Part shown: positions 7,016 through 14,957 of the stretch, one piece after another
Position numbering within the stretch: the stretch's first letter is position 1
Layout: each line of letters opens with the position of its first letter
Assembly: GCF_003459245.1 (NCBI RefSeq)
Contig: NZ_QRVG01000031.1
Coordinates: forward strand, 1 to 20,489
DNA: 20,489 nucleotides
DNA from: Collinsella sp. AF23-2
Lineage (GTDB): Bacteria > Actinomycetota > Coriobacteriia > Coriobacteriales > Coriobacteriaceae
Direction: 5' to 3'
The notes under the pieces: generated by a model
Told to the model about the DNA's origin: nothing
The model's input: only the letters and a program-made list of their open reading frames with translations
Databases searched by the model: none
Made by a program: the position numbers and the translations under genes

Positions 7016-9187
7016 TTAAATAAACGGACGGGCTGCGCCGATTACATTTCCCCTTGCGCTAATAGGATGAATTCCTACACCTTGATGAGGCCAGGAATCA
7101 ATCATCAAGCCGCCGCCAAGTGCAATTGCAATATGACCGCGGTAATAAATCACATCGCCGCGTTGAATCGAGCTCGTGCTCACGGGCATAAAGATATTGC
7201 TTCGATACCAATTCATGGAATTATAGGTTTGGCTTGGATCCCAGCGATGGTTATAAGGGTTGTAAACACCCATATCCATGCCAGTAGCATAAAGGCACTG
7301 CAAGACAAAACCAGAGCAATCAACAGCTCCACCGGGAGCGGTAGACCAAGGCTCAATATATTGCGTACCAATATACTCATAGGCGCGCTGGATAAAGGCG
7401 TTCACGCAATCTTCCCGCGTTGCTTCGACAGAAATGCGAGAAGGGGTCACATAGGTAAAGTATCCGGTGCAATAGCTAGGCAGCCGAACAGTCCAAGAAC
7501 TGACCTGAGGATACTGGGATGGATTTTGCCAGCCAACTTTGTCGCACTGTCCATCACTCCAGAAAACTCGACGAACGCCATCGATGGTCCTTGCGCCCGT
7601 TGCCATAGCGCCGCTGCCGTCTAACCAATACCACTTACCCGAATCTTTAAGCCAGCCAACATGCATGCTTCCATTGGACTCAAGGTAATACCATGTTCCA
7701 TTCAGGCATTTCCAACCAGTTGCCATTTTTCCGTCAGCGTTTAGGTAATACCATGCACCGCCAGTAAAAACCCATCCGGTCTTCATCACGCCAGAATCGG
7801 CACCAAGCCAATACCAATCGCCGTCAATCTGCAGCCATCCAAGATGAATGGCACCCGTTCCGGGCTCAGCGTAAAACCTAAGATTTGCGACATTAACCCA
7901 GCCGGACGCAACCTGCCAACCATCAGCTCCAGCGGTTTTTAGGATAGTGCCGTTTTCGCGAATCACATCCTTGCAAAGATATCCATTATCATTAGCGTAT
8001 CTTTGAACGCCGTCATTAACGGTAACCCAGCTTGAAACCACAAGCCTACCGCTCTGGTTTGCAAAACAATCGTTGCCGCCCACCTCAAATAAGCCCGTTT
8101 TCATGAGATGGCTAACAGGGTCCAGGTAATACCAGCTCGTGCCCTCTTTATACCAGCCAGAAATAAGTGCACCAGATTGGGAGGCGAAATACCAGCCGTC
8201 CTCGACCTGAGCCCAACCAACAGCCATAGCCCCGTTAGGCTTTAAATAATAAGCTGCATTGCCAAGGTCTAAATACCCAACGGACATCTTACCATCGGAG
8301 GCTGGGTCGAGATAATACCAAGCGCCGTTAAAGAGTTTCCAGCCAGTGGCCGCAATACCGTTAGAGCAGTAATACCAATCTGCTCCGTCTTTGTACCATC
8401 CATTTGCGAGGCCATAGTCACCAAAAATGTAGGTTCTTCCATCAATCTTTTGACGACCCTTAAACATGATGAACGTCTGTGGGTCAAAATAATAGCGAGC
8501 CCCACCTATCGTTTGCCATGACGAAGCAAGGGCACCCGATGAATAAGCCCAGTACCAATTCCCATCAACGAGAATCCAGCCGGTTTTCATAGCACCAGTG
8601 GCATCTAAATAGTATTTCCCGCTCCCGAGGTCGACAAAACCAACCTGCATTATATGGGTGACAGGATCCAGGTAATACCATGTGCCGTCTTGATAAAACC
8701 AATCAGCAGCTAAATCGCCTCCAGCATTGGCATAAAACCAATTTCCATCTGAGTTACGTAGCCAGCAGTTCTGATATAGCGCGCCAAAAGGCGTTGCGGC
8801 ATTGCCGTCATTCGCATAAAACGAAGCAGTCGATCCGCCAGCATCGGTCACATTGAAATATCCTGTCTGCATTGCACCATCATTGGCTGGATCAAGCCAA
8901 TACCAATAGCCCCCGCTTTGCAGCCAGCCAGTTTGGTGTTTACCGTTTTTTCCGTAATACCAAACTCCAGACGACTCGTCTCGTTGCCAGCCATCTTTTA
9001 TGACGGAAGAATTATCAGGTTGCAAATCATCGGAAACCACAGAAGAAAAATCCGCTTTTGACTCAATACTCTGAGCCTCAACGGAATCCTGTGCAAACGC
9101 GACATTCGCACTCAGGGGCAAGCAGCAAGCAGTGATTAATGACGCAGCAGCACAAACAAGCGTGGCCTTCTTTTCGAATCGATACAT
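7016..9187 (-). CDS. Secreted choline-binding-repeat protein with C-terminal NlpC/P60 domain
   Basis: Exported 723-residue protein. The open frame extends to 9211, but the ATG at 9185-9187 has a perfect GGGAGGG 6 nt upstream (9194-9200), so I start there. Signal peptide about residues 1-32 (AFA cleavage). CW repeats fill residues about 65-560. The C-terminus (about 586-723) is an NlpC/P60 cysteine peptidase domain with GAVDCSGF (Cys624), RGHIAIALG (His685) and a probable third polar residue at His701, so the catalytic set is intact. Family members cut gamma-D-Glu to diamino-acid bonds in peptidoglycan stem peptides. It is divergent from the lic operon, with a promoter whose -35 lies inside the palindrome shared with lic. 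The L,D-transpeptidase gene follows 42 nt downstream. Confidence 0.93.
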   Translation of the reverse strand: MYRFEKKATLVCAAASLITACCLPLSANVAFAQDSVEAQSIESKADFSSVVSDDLQPDNSSVIKDGWQRDESSGVWYYGKNGKHQTGWLQSGGYWYWLDPANDGAMQTGYFNVTDAGGSTASFYANDGNAATPFGALYQNCWLRNSDGNWFYANAGGDLAADWFYQDGTWYYLDPVTHIMQVGFVDLGSGKYYLDATGAMKTGWILVDGNWYWAYSSGALASSWQTIGGARYYFDPQTFIMFKGRQKIDGRTYIFGDYGLANGWYKDGADWYYCSNGIAATGWKLFNGAWYYLDPASDGKMSVGYLDLGNAAYYLKPNGAMAVGWAQVEDGWYFASQSGALISGWYKEGTSWYYLDPVSHLMKTGLFEVGGNDCFANQSGRLVVSSWVTVNDGVQRYANDNGYLCKDVIRENGTILKTAGADGWQVASGWVNVANLRFYAEPGTGAIHLGWLQIDGDWYWLGADSGVMKTGWVFTGGAWYYLNADGKMATGWKCLNGTWYYLESNGSMHVGWLKDSGKWYWLDGSGAMATGARTIDGVRRVFWSDGQCDKVGWQNPSQYPQVSSWTVRLPSYCTGYFTYVTPSRISVEATREDCVNAFIQRAYEYIGTQYIEPWSTAPGGAVDCSGFVLQCLYATGMDMGVYNPYNHRWDPSQTYNSMNWYRSNIFMPVSTSSIQRGDVIYYRGHIAIALGGGLMIDSWPHQGVGIHPISARGNVIGAARPFI

Positions 9188-9275
9188 AAGCGACCCTCCC
9201 AGATATCTCATTTATTTATTTTAATCCACATTCCAGGATTGATTTTCGTTACTGTCTGTTCAGTCTATGTAGATA

Positions 9276-9303
9276 AATATATTAAATTGAACATAACGTT
9301 CAA
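9276..9303 (-). promoter_or_regulatory. Candidate promoter for the NlpC/P60 gene
   Basis: On the minus strand TTGAAC (9298-9303) and TATATT (9276-9281) are separated by 16 nt, giving 4 of 6 and 5 of 6 matches to the sigma-70 consensus. Transcription would start near 9269, leaving a leader of about 80 nt before the ATG at 9187. The -35 is the right arm of the 19-bp inverted repeat at 9286-9304. Confidence 0.6.
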
Positions 9304-9304
9304 T
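9286..9304. promoter_or_regulatory. 19-bp perfect inverted repeat, candidate shared operator
   Basis: ATTGAAC-ataac-GTTCAAT: two perfect 7-bp arms with a 5-bp spacer. Each arm contains TTGAAC reading outward along one strand, and each TTGAAC falls at the -35 position of a divergent promoter. A dimeric winged-helix protein bound here would block both. The N-terminal winged helix of the adjacent LicCA fusion is the obvious candidate, but that is inference. I saw no second copy in this window. Confidence 0.6.
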
Positions 9305-9315
9305 CGTTCTATTCT
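9287..9315 (+). promoter_or_regulatory. Candidate promoter of the lic operon
   Basis: TTGAAC (9287-9292) and TATTCT (9310-9315) with exactly 17 nt between them, each matching 4 of 6 consensus bases. A start near 9322 gives a leader of about 30 nt that carries the GGAGG (9342-9346) placed 6 nt before the GTG at 9353. This supports the GTG over an upstream ATG as the licCA start. Confidence 0.65.
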
Positions 9316-9352
9316 TTCCCTAAGCAATGAACATCTTAATTGGAGGCCTGCA

Positions 9353-11125
9353 GTGGAACTGACCAAGCGTAACTTTACAGTTCTATACGAATACTTAAAG
9401 AACCCATATGCCAGCCAGCGAGAAGTCGCCGAGCGCACCGGCCTTTCACTTGGATCAGTAAACGCAGCAAATAAAGAGCTTACGAATGAGGGCCTTCTCG
9501 AATCGGACAGCCTGACCGACAATGGTTACGAAGCACTTCACCCCTATAAGGTTGAAAACGCAGTGATATTAGCTGCGGGGCTTTCGAGCCGCTTTGCTCC
9601 TATTTCGTATGAAAAGCCCAAAGGCCTTTTAAAGGTACGTGGTGAGATTCTCATCGAACGTCAGATTAGGCAGCTGCAAGACGCAGGTATCAGCAATATC
9701 ACCGTCGTTGTCGGCTATAAAAAAGAATATTTCTTCTATCTCGAAAGCAAGTTCGGCGTCTCGATTGTCGTCAACAACGAATATGCATCCAAAAATAACC
9801 ACGCATCGCTTATGTGCGTAAAAGAGCGGCTTGGCAACACCTATATTTGCTCAAGCGATGATTACCTTCTAAACAATCCGTTTGAAGCATACGTTTGGAA
9901 AGCATTTTATTCTGCTCAATATGCTGAAGGCGCCACCAAAGAATGGTGCATTCAAACCGGAGCAATGGACAGAATCACCAATGTTACGATTGGCGGTTCC
10001 GATGCTTGGTATATGCTCGGACATGTCTACTTTGATAAAGCCTTCTCGCTTGCATTTAAGCAGATTCTCGAAACGGAATATAACAAGCCCGAAACAACGG
10101 ACAAGCTTTGGGAAGATCTATATATCGAGCACATCAAGGAGCTCGATATGGTTATCAAGAAGTATCCTGAGGGCGAGATCAACGAATTCGATTCTCTTGA
10201 TGAGCTGCGTGCCTTTGATCCGCATTTTATCGAAAACGTTGACTCCGATATTTTCGATAACATCGAGCAAGTGCTCGGCTGCTCCAAATCAGAGATTCAC
10301 GACGTTTATCCCCTTAAACAAGGTCTTACGAATCTATCGTGCCACTTTAGAACCAATGACGGAGAGTACGTTTACCGTCATCCGGGAGTCGGGACCGAAC
10401 TGCTTATTAACAGAAATGGAGAAGTAGCCGCACTTAAAAAGGCCAAGGAACTCGGACTTGACGATACGTTCATTCATGAGGACCCAAAGCGTGGTTGGAA
10501 AATTTCGAAGTTTGTACCCAACGCAAAGCAGCCTGATCCGCATGATGCTGCCCAAATGAATCGAATGATGCAGATGTGTCGTTCGCTTCACGAGAGTGGT
10601 GCAAATGTCGAAACCGAATTTGACTTCTACCTCGAAGCGAAGCGCTACGAATCACTTCTTCTGGAAAAAGGTCCCATCGACATTCCAGGCTACAAGGAAA
10701 TGTCCACCGAAATCGATGAATTGGAGCGCTTTGTACAGGCCGATAATGCACCAAAATGCCTTTGCCACAATGACTTCTTCTACCTCAATTTCCTTATCGA
10801 TGAGAACGACAAGTACTATCTCATTGACTGGGAATATGCTGGCATGAGCGATTACGCAAACGATTTTGGAACGTGCAGTGTCTGCTGCGAGCTTTCCGAA
10901 GATGAAGTCGACCGCGCGCTTGATGCATATTTTGGGCGCAAGGCAACAAACAACGAAGTTGCGCATAACTATGCGCACATTGCCCTTGCAGGATGGTGCT
11001 GGTACCTCTGGTCTCTTCTGAAAGAAGCCGAAGGTGACTTCGTGGGCGAGTGGCTCTATATCTACTTCAATTACGGTGCCAAATACCTTAAAAAGGCACT
11101 GGAGATCTATCGGAAAGGTGAGTAA
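9353..11125 (+). CDS. licCA: Winged-HTH / LicC cytidylyltransferase / LicA choline kinase fusion
   Basis: A 590-residue three-module cytoplasmic protein. Residues about 1-62 form a MarR-like winged helix (QREVAERTGLSLGSVNAANK recognition region). Residues about 66-300 are a nucleotidyltransferase with VILAAGLSSRF (71-81) and KPKGLL (88-93), as in LicC CTP:phosphocholine cytidylyltransferase. Residues about 310-590 are a LicA-type choline kinase with LKQGLTNLS, YVYRHPGVGTELLINR, the catalytic HND...N block (His472-Asp474, Asn479) and LIDWEYAG (Asp492). Together it would turn choline into CDP-choline. LicCA fusions are known from Treponema denticola; the added winged helix suggests autoregulation. 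The open frame extends to 9239, but the GTG at 9353 has a perfect GGAGG and lies just downstream of a promoter. The stop is 2 nt before licB. A kinase for another amino alcohol is possible. Confidence 0.93.
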   Translation: MELTKRNFTVLYEYLKNPYASQREVAERTGLSLGSVNAANKELTNEGLLESDSLTDNGYEALHPYKVENAVILAAGLSSRFAPISYEKPKGLLKVRGEILIERQIRQLQDAGISNITVVVGYKKEYFFYLESKFGVSIVVNNEYASKNNHASLMCVKERLGNTYICSSDDYLLNNPFEAYVWKAFYSAQYAEGATKEWCIQTGAMDRITNVTIGGSDAWYMLGHVYFDKAFSLAFKQILETEYNKPETTDKLWEDLYIEHIKELDMVIKKYPEGEINEFDSLDELRAFDPHFIENVDSDIFDNIEQVLGCSKSEIHDVYPLKQGLTNLSCHFRTNDGEYVYRHPGVGTELLINRNGEVAALKKAKELGLDDTFIHEDPKRGWKISKFVPNAKQPDPHDAAQMNRMMQMCRSLHESGANVETEFDFYLEAKRYESLLLEKGPIDIPGYKEMSTEIDELERFVQADNAPKCLCHNDFFYLNFLIDENDKYYLIDWEYAGMSDYANDFGTCSVCCELSEDEVDRALDAYFGRKATNNEVAHNYAHIALAGWCWYLWSLLKEAEGDFVGEWLYIYFNYGAKYLKKALEIYRKGE

Positions 11126-11127
11126 CG

Positions 11128-12069
11128 ATGAAATTCGGCTTTTTTAGCGGCCTTCTTTGGGGCCTTGATACAGTAATACTTGGAATCGGTTTGGCGCTCG
11201 CGCCCTATATTGGATCGGCGGAAGCGCTTGCATGTGCCTCCATTGCGGGATCTTTTCTCCATGATGCCTTCTGTGCGATCTGGCTCTTTGGGTACATGGG
11301 AGTTCGAGGCAGATTAAAAGACACGCTCGCTGCACTTAAAACTCGTTCGGGCAAGGTCGTCATCGCCGGCGCACTGCTCGGTGGACCTATCGGAATGACC
11401 GGATACGTATTGGCGATTAATAATATCGGAGCAGCCTACACGGCAATTATATCCGCCTTCTATCCCGCTGTCGGAGCATTCCTTTCTTTCGTGCTGCTGA
11501 AGGAGAAAATGGGCAAAGGACAGATTCTTTCCCTTCTCGTTGCTCTTTGCGGCGTAATGACGATGGGCTATCTATCGGCCGGATCGAGCGAGATTGCAAA
11601 TGCCCCCCTCGGCTTACTCGGCGCGGTGCTTGCTGTTATCGGATGGGGATCCGAAGCGGTGCTGTGCGCATGGGGAATGAAAGATGATGCCGTTGATGAC
11701 GAAACGGCTTTGCAAATCCGCGAAACTACAAGTGCGCTTGTTTATGGAGTGCTTGTACTCCCCCTCTTCGGAGCATGGCATTTCACGCTGGGTGCCATCC
11801 CGAGCATGCCTACATTGATTATTGCACTCGCCGGACTCGCAGGAACTGCATCCTATCTGTTCTATTACAAGGGGATTGCGGCAATCGGAGCAGCGCGTGC
11901 GATGGCTCTGAATATCTCCTATTCGGCATGGTCGGTGGTCTTTGGCCTGATCTTGCTTGGAACAATTCCCGATATGGCATCCGTAATCTGCTGCGTTGTA
12001 ATTGTATGCGGAACAGTTTTGGCAGCTAGTAACTGGGACGAACTATTTGGACGTAATAAGACGGCGTAG
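11128..12069 (+). CDS. licB: LicB-type choline permease (DMT/EamA superfamily)
   Basis: Integral membrane protein of 313 residues with about ten hydrophobic helices in two EamA-like halves, the architecture of drug/metabolite transporters. The first half holds GLLWGLDTVILGIGLALAP near the N-terminus and NNIGAAYTAIISAFYPAVGA followed by FLSFVLLKEKM. The second half shows GWGSEAVLCAWGM and YYKGIAAIGAARAMALNIS followed by YSAWSVVFGLILLG. LicB proteins are choline importers encoded beside licA and licC in Haemophilus and Streptococcus. Here it starts 2 nt after the licCA stop, so the two are translationally coupled, and it ends 18 nt before a perfect hairpin terminator. The choline substrate is inferred from context. 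Confidence 0.9.
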   Translation: MKFGFFSGLLWGLDTVILGIGLALAPYIGSAEALACASIAGSFLHDAFCAIWLFGYMGVRGRLKDTLAALKTRSGKVVIAGALLGGPIGMTGYVLAINNIGAAYTAIISAFYPAVGAFLSFVLLKEKMGKGQILSLLVALCGVMTMGYLSAGSSEIANAPLGLLGAVLAVIGWGSEAVLCAWGMKDDAVDDETALQIRETTSALVYGVLVLPLFGAWHFTLGAIPSMPTLIIALAGLAGTASYLFYYKGIAAIGAARAMALNISYSAWSVVFGLILLGTIPDMASVICCVVIVCGTVLAASNWDELFGRNKTA

Positions 12070-12087
12070 CTTGATTAACAATATAGT

Positions 12088-12120
12088 AAAAGGGGAGAGC
12101 TCGACGAGCTCTCCCCTTTT
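12088..12120. terminator. Perfect bidirectional intrinsic terminator
   Basis: Two perfect 16-nt arms (12088-12103 and 12105-12120), starting AAAAGGGGAGAGC and ending GCTCTCCCCTTTT, give a GC-rich stem with A and T runs at its ends. It can stop both the lic operon (plus) and the GH25/C39 gene (minus, ending at 12131). It sits 18 nt after the licB stop. Confidence 0.95.
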
Positions 12121-12130
12121 AGCATCATGG

Positions 12131-14692
12131 CTATTCAATTACCACAGCCTGGCTATCCATCTGTTGCCACGTGCCGAAGAACACCTGGGCATTTCGCGTA
12201 ACATTGCCGTTAATCGAATCCGAAAGATAGACAATTCCCTGCTCGTCATCATAGCCTTTAAGGACTACGGCATGATTACCGCCCCACAGACCATAGGAAT
12301 GCCCGTTATACCAACGAGCAGCATAACGGCCTCCTGGCCAACTTCCCCATTCGGTATTCCACATCTCAACAGGTTGTCCACAGGTCAGTCTGTTCTTAAT
12401 GGAAGAAATTGACGAGAAAGAAACGTCTTTTGCCTGCATGATACTTCCCGCAGCGCGCAGAAAGTTATTACCAGCAATAGTAATCGCAGGGGCGACGCAT
12501 CCCATGAGACCCCCGCTGCTACGCCTTGGGTTGCCATCAAAGGCGGTAACAAAGTTGCCGTTGCTTCCCTTGGGCAAGTAATAATCCGCAATAATCGTCT
12601 TACCTAAACCGAAACCATAGTAGTTAAGCAAGTTTGTAAGGGCAACCGACTCACAGCCAGTAGGAAGTTCCGGGTACTGCAAATAGCACGGGACATCGAC
12701 CCAAGCGCCAACCATTGCGCCGGATGAACTGAACTTGTAGTCAGTAGAGCCGATCCAATACCAACCGTTGCTCAACATTACTCCCCCACGTGCGGCATCA
12801 AGGTAATACCATGTGCCCCCAAGGGAAAGCCATCCCGTTTTCATCGCGCCAGAAGCGGAATCCAGCCAGTACCAGTTGCTGCCATCGTTAAGCCAGCCGG
12901 TCGCCATTCGACCATCCGGGTTAAAGTAATACCAAGACCCAGCAATTTGCTGCCACCCAGTCAGAATTACTCCACTAGCAGAACAATAATATCGAGCACC
13001 CTGACTCTCAATCCAACCAGTTCTGGCATTACCGTCGTCGTCAATCAGCTGGATTCCCGAATCGGTCATGATGCCTTTAAGGTCAATTGCGCCGCTGGAT
13101 GACGAATGATACATCCAAGACCCATCACCGTTTGACCAGCAATTAGCCATCATCTTGCCGGTACTATTAAATATGTATTCACATGATCCGATAGTTTGAA
13201 CGCCCGTGGCCATGGCGTGCGTCGAGGGATCGAGCCAGTACCACGCACCGTTTAGGTTGAGCCAGCCGGAGGCGAGGGCGCCGGAGCCAGTCGCGTAGTA
13301 CCAGGTCCCGCCGTCGAGGACCCATCCGGTCGCCATCGCGCCGGAGGCGCTGAACCAGTACGCTGAGCCGTTGCACGCGTGGAGGCCCGTCACCATGGCG
13401 CCGCCCGCGTCGGGGTCGAGCCAGTACCAGGAACCGCCGGTGTAAAGCCAGCCGGTCGAGGCGATACCGTCAGCGAACCAATACCAGGAGCCGTCGACGA
13501 GGCCCCAGCCGTTAAGGGGACCGCAGCTGCCGAAGTAGCGGCGGACGCCCTGCGCATCAGTCTGGTAACCCGTCAGCATGGCCCCCGTCCGGGCGTCGAA
13601 GCAGTAGGGCACGCCGCCGACGGAAACGGGGCCGCGCGCCAGCGCGCCGGAGCCAGTCGCGTAGTACCAGGTGCCGCCGTCGAGGACCCATCCGGTCGCC
13701 ATCGCGCCGGAGGCGTTGAACCAGTACATGGAGCCGTTGCACTCGTAGAGCCCGGTGGCCATTACACCGCCCGCGTCGGGGTCGAGCCAATACCAGGCTC
13801 CGCCCTGGCGCAACCATCCGGTATACGCTTTGCCGTCAGAGGTTGCGTAATACCAAGTGCCCTCTTTTAACTGCCAGTAATAAAGAGAGACATCAACATA
13901 CGCGTAATTCATATCAACATTTCCGCTAATACCAGAAACTTTTCCGCGGCTTGTATACTGCCAAAAGCTGTAACTGGCGGTATAGTGACATTGGGAGTTG
14001 TATTGAGCAATCCAATGATCCCAAGAACCGCTCTTAAATACAGGGTCGGTCAATATATTGTTAAACCAATTTAGGTTTGCATAAATGCCTGGCTTATATC
14101 CAGCACTAGAAATCTTATTACAGAATGTCTGAGCTCTAGATGCAATTCCGGATTGACGACCATCTGCAATAATTGTCTTGTCCTCAAGATCGTAATACAC
14201 CGGTAGCCTAGGATTGTGCCCCGACAGGCAGTCAATCACCATGGACGCCTCATCGGCTGCCTGTTGATTATCAAAAGCATATGAATAGACATAGACGCCG
14301 TAGGGAATTCCGAGTCGCTCGCACTCAGAAATATTTCGATTAAATTGATAGTCAACTCGACCGCCGAAAGACGGAGCGCCAAACCCAACGCGCAGAATAG
14401 CGAAATCGATGCCAGAAGCTTTAACTGCGTCCCAATCAATACGCCCTTGGTGCTCGCTGACGTCAATGCCCTGAGCTGTAACCCCATCGGGAAGAGCGTC
14501 CATAGACAATAAAGCTATTCCGTCTTCTTCGGAAGAAGCATCATCTGAAACTAATTGTCCACCCTCATAACGCCAAGAATTCTCAACCAGAGTCTGAGCA
14601 GCCTCTGCATCCGCAGGGCATACAAACATAGAAACGGGCGCAAAGAGCATCAGCACCAACAATGCCGAAAACAACTTAAGATGTTTGTTCAT
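12131..14692 (-). CDS. Secreted GH25 lysozyme / choline-binding repeats / C39-like peptidase
   Basis: Exported 853-residue protein with two enzymatic ends. Signal peptide about residues 1-32. Residues about 72-270 are a GH25 muramidase: GIDVSEHQG (Asp77), VYYDLED (Asp168, Glu170) and DMNY (Asp260) match the family's active-site pattern, so it should cut the MurNAc-GlcNAc bond. CW repeats run from about 272 to 660. Residues about 667-853 resemble Peptidase_C39_2: QYPELPTGCES (Cys680), GGNHAVVLKGYD (His807) and YLSDS (Asp825) supply a full catalytic triad. The ATG has GAGG 5 nt upstream. Codons for residues about 300-500 are markedly GC-richer than the rest and include a duplicated cassette. 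Head-to-head combination of a glycan-cutting and a papain-like domain around a repeat anchor is unusual. The peptidase target is unknown. Confidence 0.92.
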   Translation of the reverse strand: MNKHLKLFSALLVLMLFAPVSMFVCPADAEAAQTLVENSWRYEGGQLVSDDASSEEDGIALLSMDALPDGVTAQGIDVSEHQGRIDWDAVKASGIDFAILRVGFGAPSFGGRVDYQFNRNISECERLGIPYGVYVYSYAFDNQQAADEASMVIDCLSGHNPRLPVYYDLEDKTIIADGRQSGIASRAQTFCNKISSAGYKPGIYANLNWFNNILTDPVFKSGSWDHWIAQYNSQCHYTASYSFWQYTSRGKVSGISGNVDMNYAYVDVSLYYWQLKEGTWYYATSDGKAYTGWLRQGGAWYWLDPDAGGVMATGLYECNGSMYWFNASGAMATGWVLDGGTWYYATGSGALARGPVSVGGVPYCFDARTGAMLTGYQTDAQGVRRYFGSCGPLNGWGLVDGSWYWFADGIASTGWLYTGGSWYWLDPDAGGAMVTGLHACNGSAYWFSASGAMATGWVLDGGTWYYATGSGALASGWLNLNGAWYWLDPSTHAMATGVQTIGSCEYIFNSTGKMMANCWSNGDGSWMYHSSSSGAIDLKGIMTDSGIQLIDDDGNARTGWIESQGARYYCSASGVILTGWQQIAGSWYYFNPDGRMATGWLNDGSNWYWLDSASGAMKTGWLSLGGTWYYLDAARGGVMLSNGWYWIGSTDYKFSSSGAMVGAWVDVPCYLQYPELPTGCESVALTNLLNYYGFGLGKTIIADYYLPKGSNGNFVTAFDGNPRRSSGGLMGCVAPAITIAGNNFLRAAGSIMQAKDVSFSSISSIKNRLTCGQPVEMWNTEWGSWPGGRYAARWYNGHSYGLWGGNHAVVLKGYDDEQGIVYLSDSINGNVTRNAQVFFGTWQQMDSQAVVIE
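13278..13797. repeat. Duplicated 154-bp GC-rich cassette inside the GH25/C39 gene
   Basis: 13278-13431 and 13644-13797 are two direct copies of equal length that differ at about 15 positions. The first roughly 72 bases differ at only one position. Each encodes about two and a half CW repeats (AMATGWVLDGGTWYYATGSG region). Other CW repeats in the window share the protein pattern but have drifted in DNA, so this is a recent internal duplication or gene conversion, in phase with the reading frame. Confidence 0.85.
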
Positions 14693-14957
14693 GTAAACCT
14701 CGTCATTCGCTCTTGATTGCGTCTAGCTTACAGCATAGCTATGAAAGATTCCCGAACATCTAACAGGACAAGATGCCATCTAGGACAATAAATAGTTGGG
14801 CGCAATGCTGCAAAGAAAAGAAGAACTTACCGGCAGGGTTGAACCCGCAGGCTCATTGCCCCCTCCTCTTGCCCCCAAGAATACCGACTTCAAATAAACT
14901 TTCAAACCAGATGTCAAAAAGGTAGGGGGCCCAGAGAGTCCCCTACAACTCGGAATT
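14693..14957. other. Intergenic region with GH25 gene upstream sequence
   Basis: No gene is seen. The right end holds the terminator of the next gene (14916-14946). Nearer the GH25/C39 gene there is a near repeat, catctaacaggacaa (14757-14771) and catctaggacaa (14777-14788), with a short palindrome agatg-c-catct (14771-14781) between them. On the minus strand this reads as two TTGTCCT-type boxes about 20 nt apart, roughly 65-95 nt upstream of the start codon. It may be a promoter or operator region, but no convincing -10 element is visible. Confidence 0.35.
14916..14946 (-). terminator. Intrinsic terminator of the NlpC/P60-like repeat protein gene
   Basis: On the minus strand, GTAGGGG and CCCCTAC (7 bp, 14940-14946 and 14922-14928) form a stem with an 11-nt loop, followed by CTTTTTG. 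It begins 11 nt after the stop codon of the gene ending at 14958. Confidence 0.85.

Noticed and set aside
6953..7624. Long plus-strand open frame (223 codons) over the end of the NlpC/P60 gene
   Set aside because: It is antisense to a gene with clear motifs and catalytic residues. Its translation has no family features and simply reflects the biased composition of the gene opposite.
9239..9352. Upstream extension of licCA to the first ATG at 9239
   Set aside because: It would place the promoter and palindrome inside the gene. The extra residues look non-coding, and the GTG at 9353 has a perfect Shine-Dalgarno.
9353..11125. Reading the fusion as a sugar-1-phosphate nucleotidyltransferase plus aminoglycoside phosphotransferase
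   Set aside because: The kinase half has LicA-like motifs (YRHPGVGTELLINR, IDWEYAG) and the gene is coupled to a LicB-type permease near licD, so CDP-choline synthesis fits much better.
13379..13870. Plus-strand open frame of 163 codons in the GC-rich repeat block
   Set aside because: GC-rich tandem repeats create long antisense frames. The minus strand encodes perfect CW repeats here, and the plus frame gives only repetitive low-complexity protein.
12131..14692. GH25 gene as a prophage endolysin
   Set aside because: It has a signal peptide, a long choline-binding-type repeat region and a second enzyme domain, with no holin or phage genes nearby.
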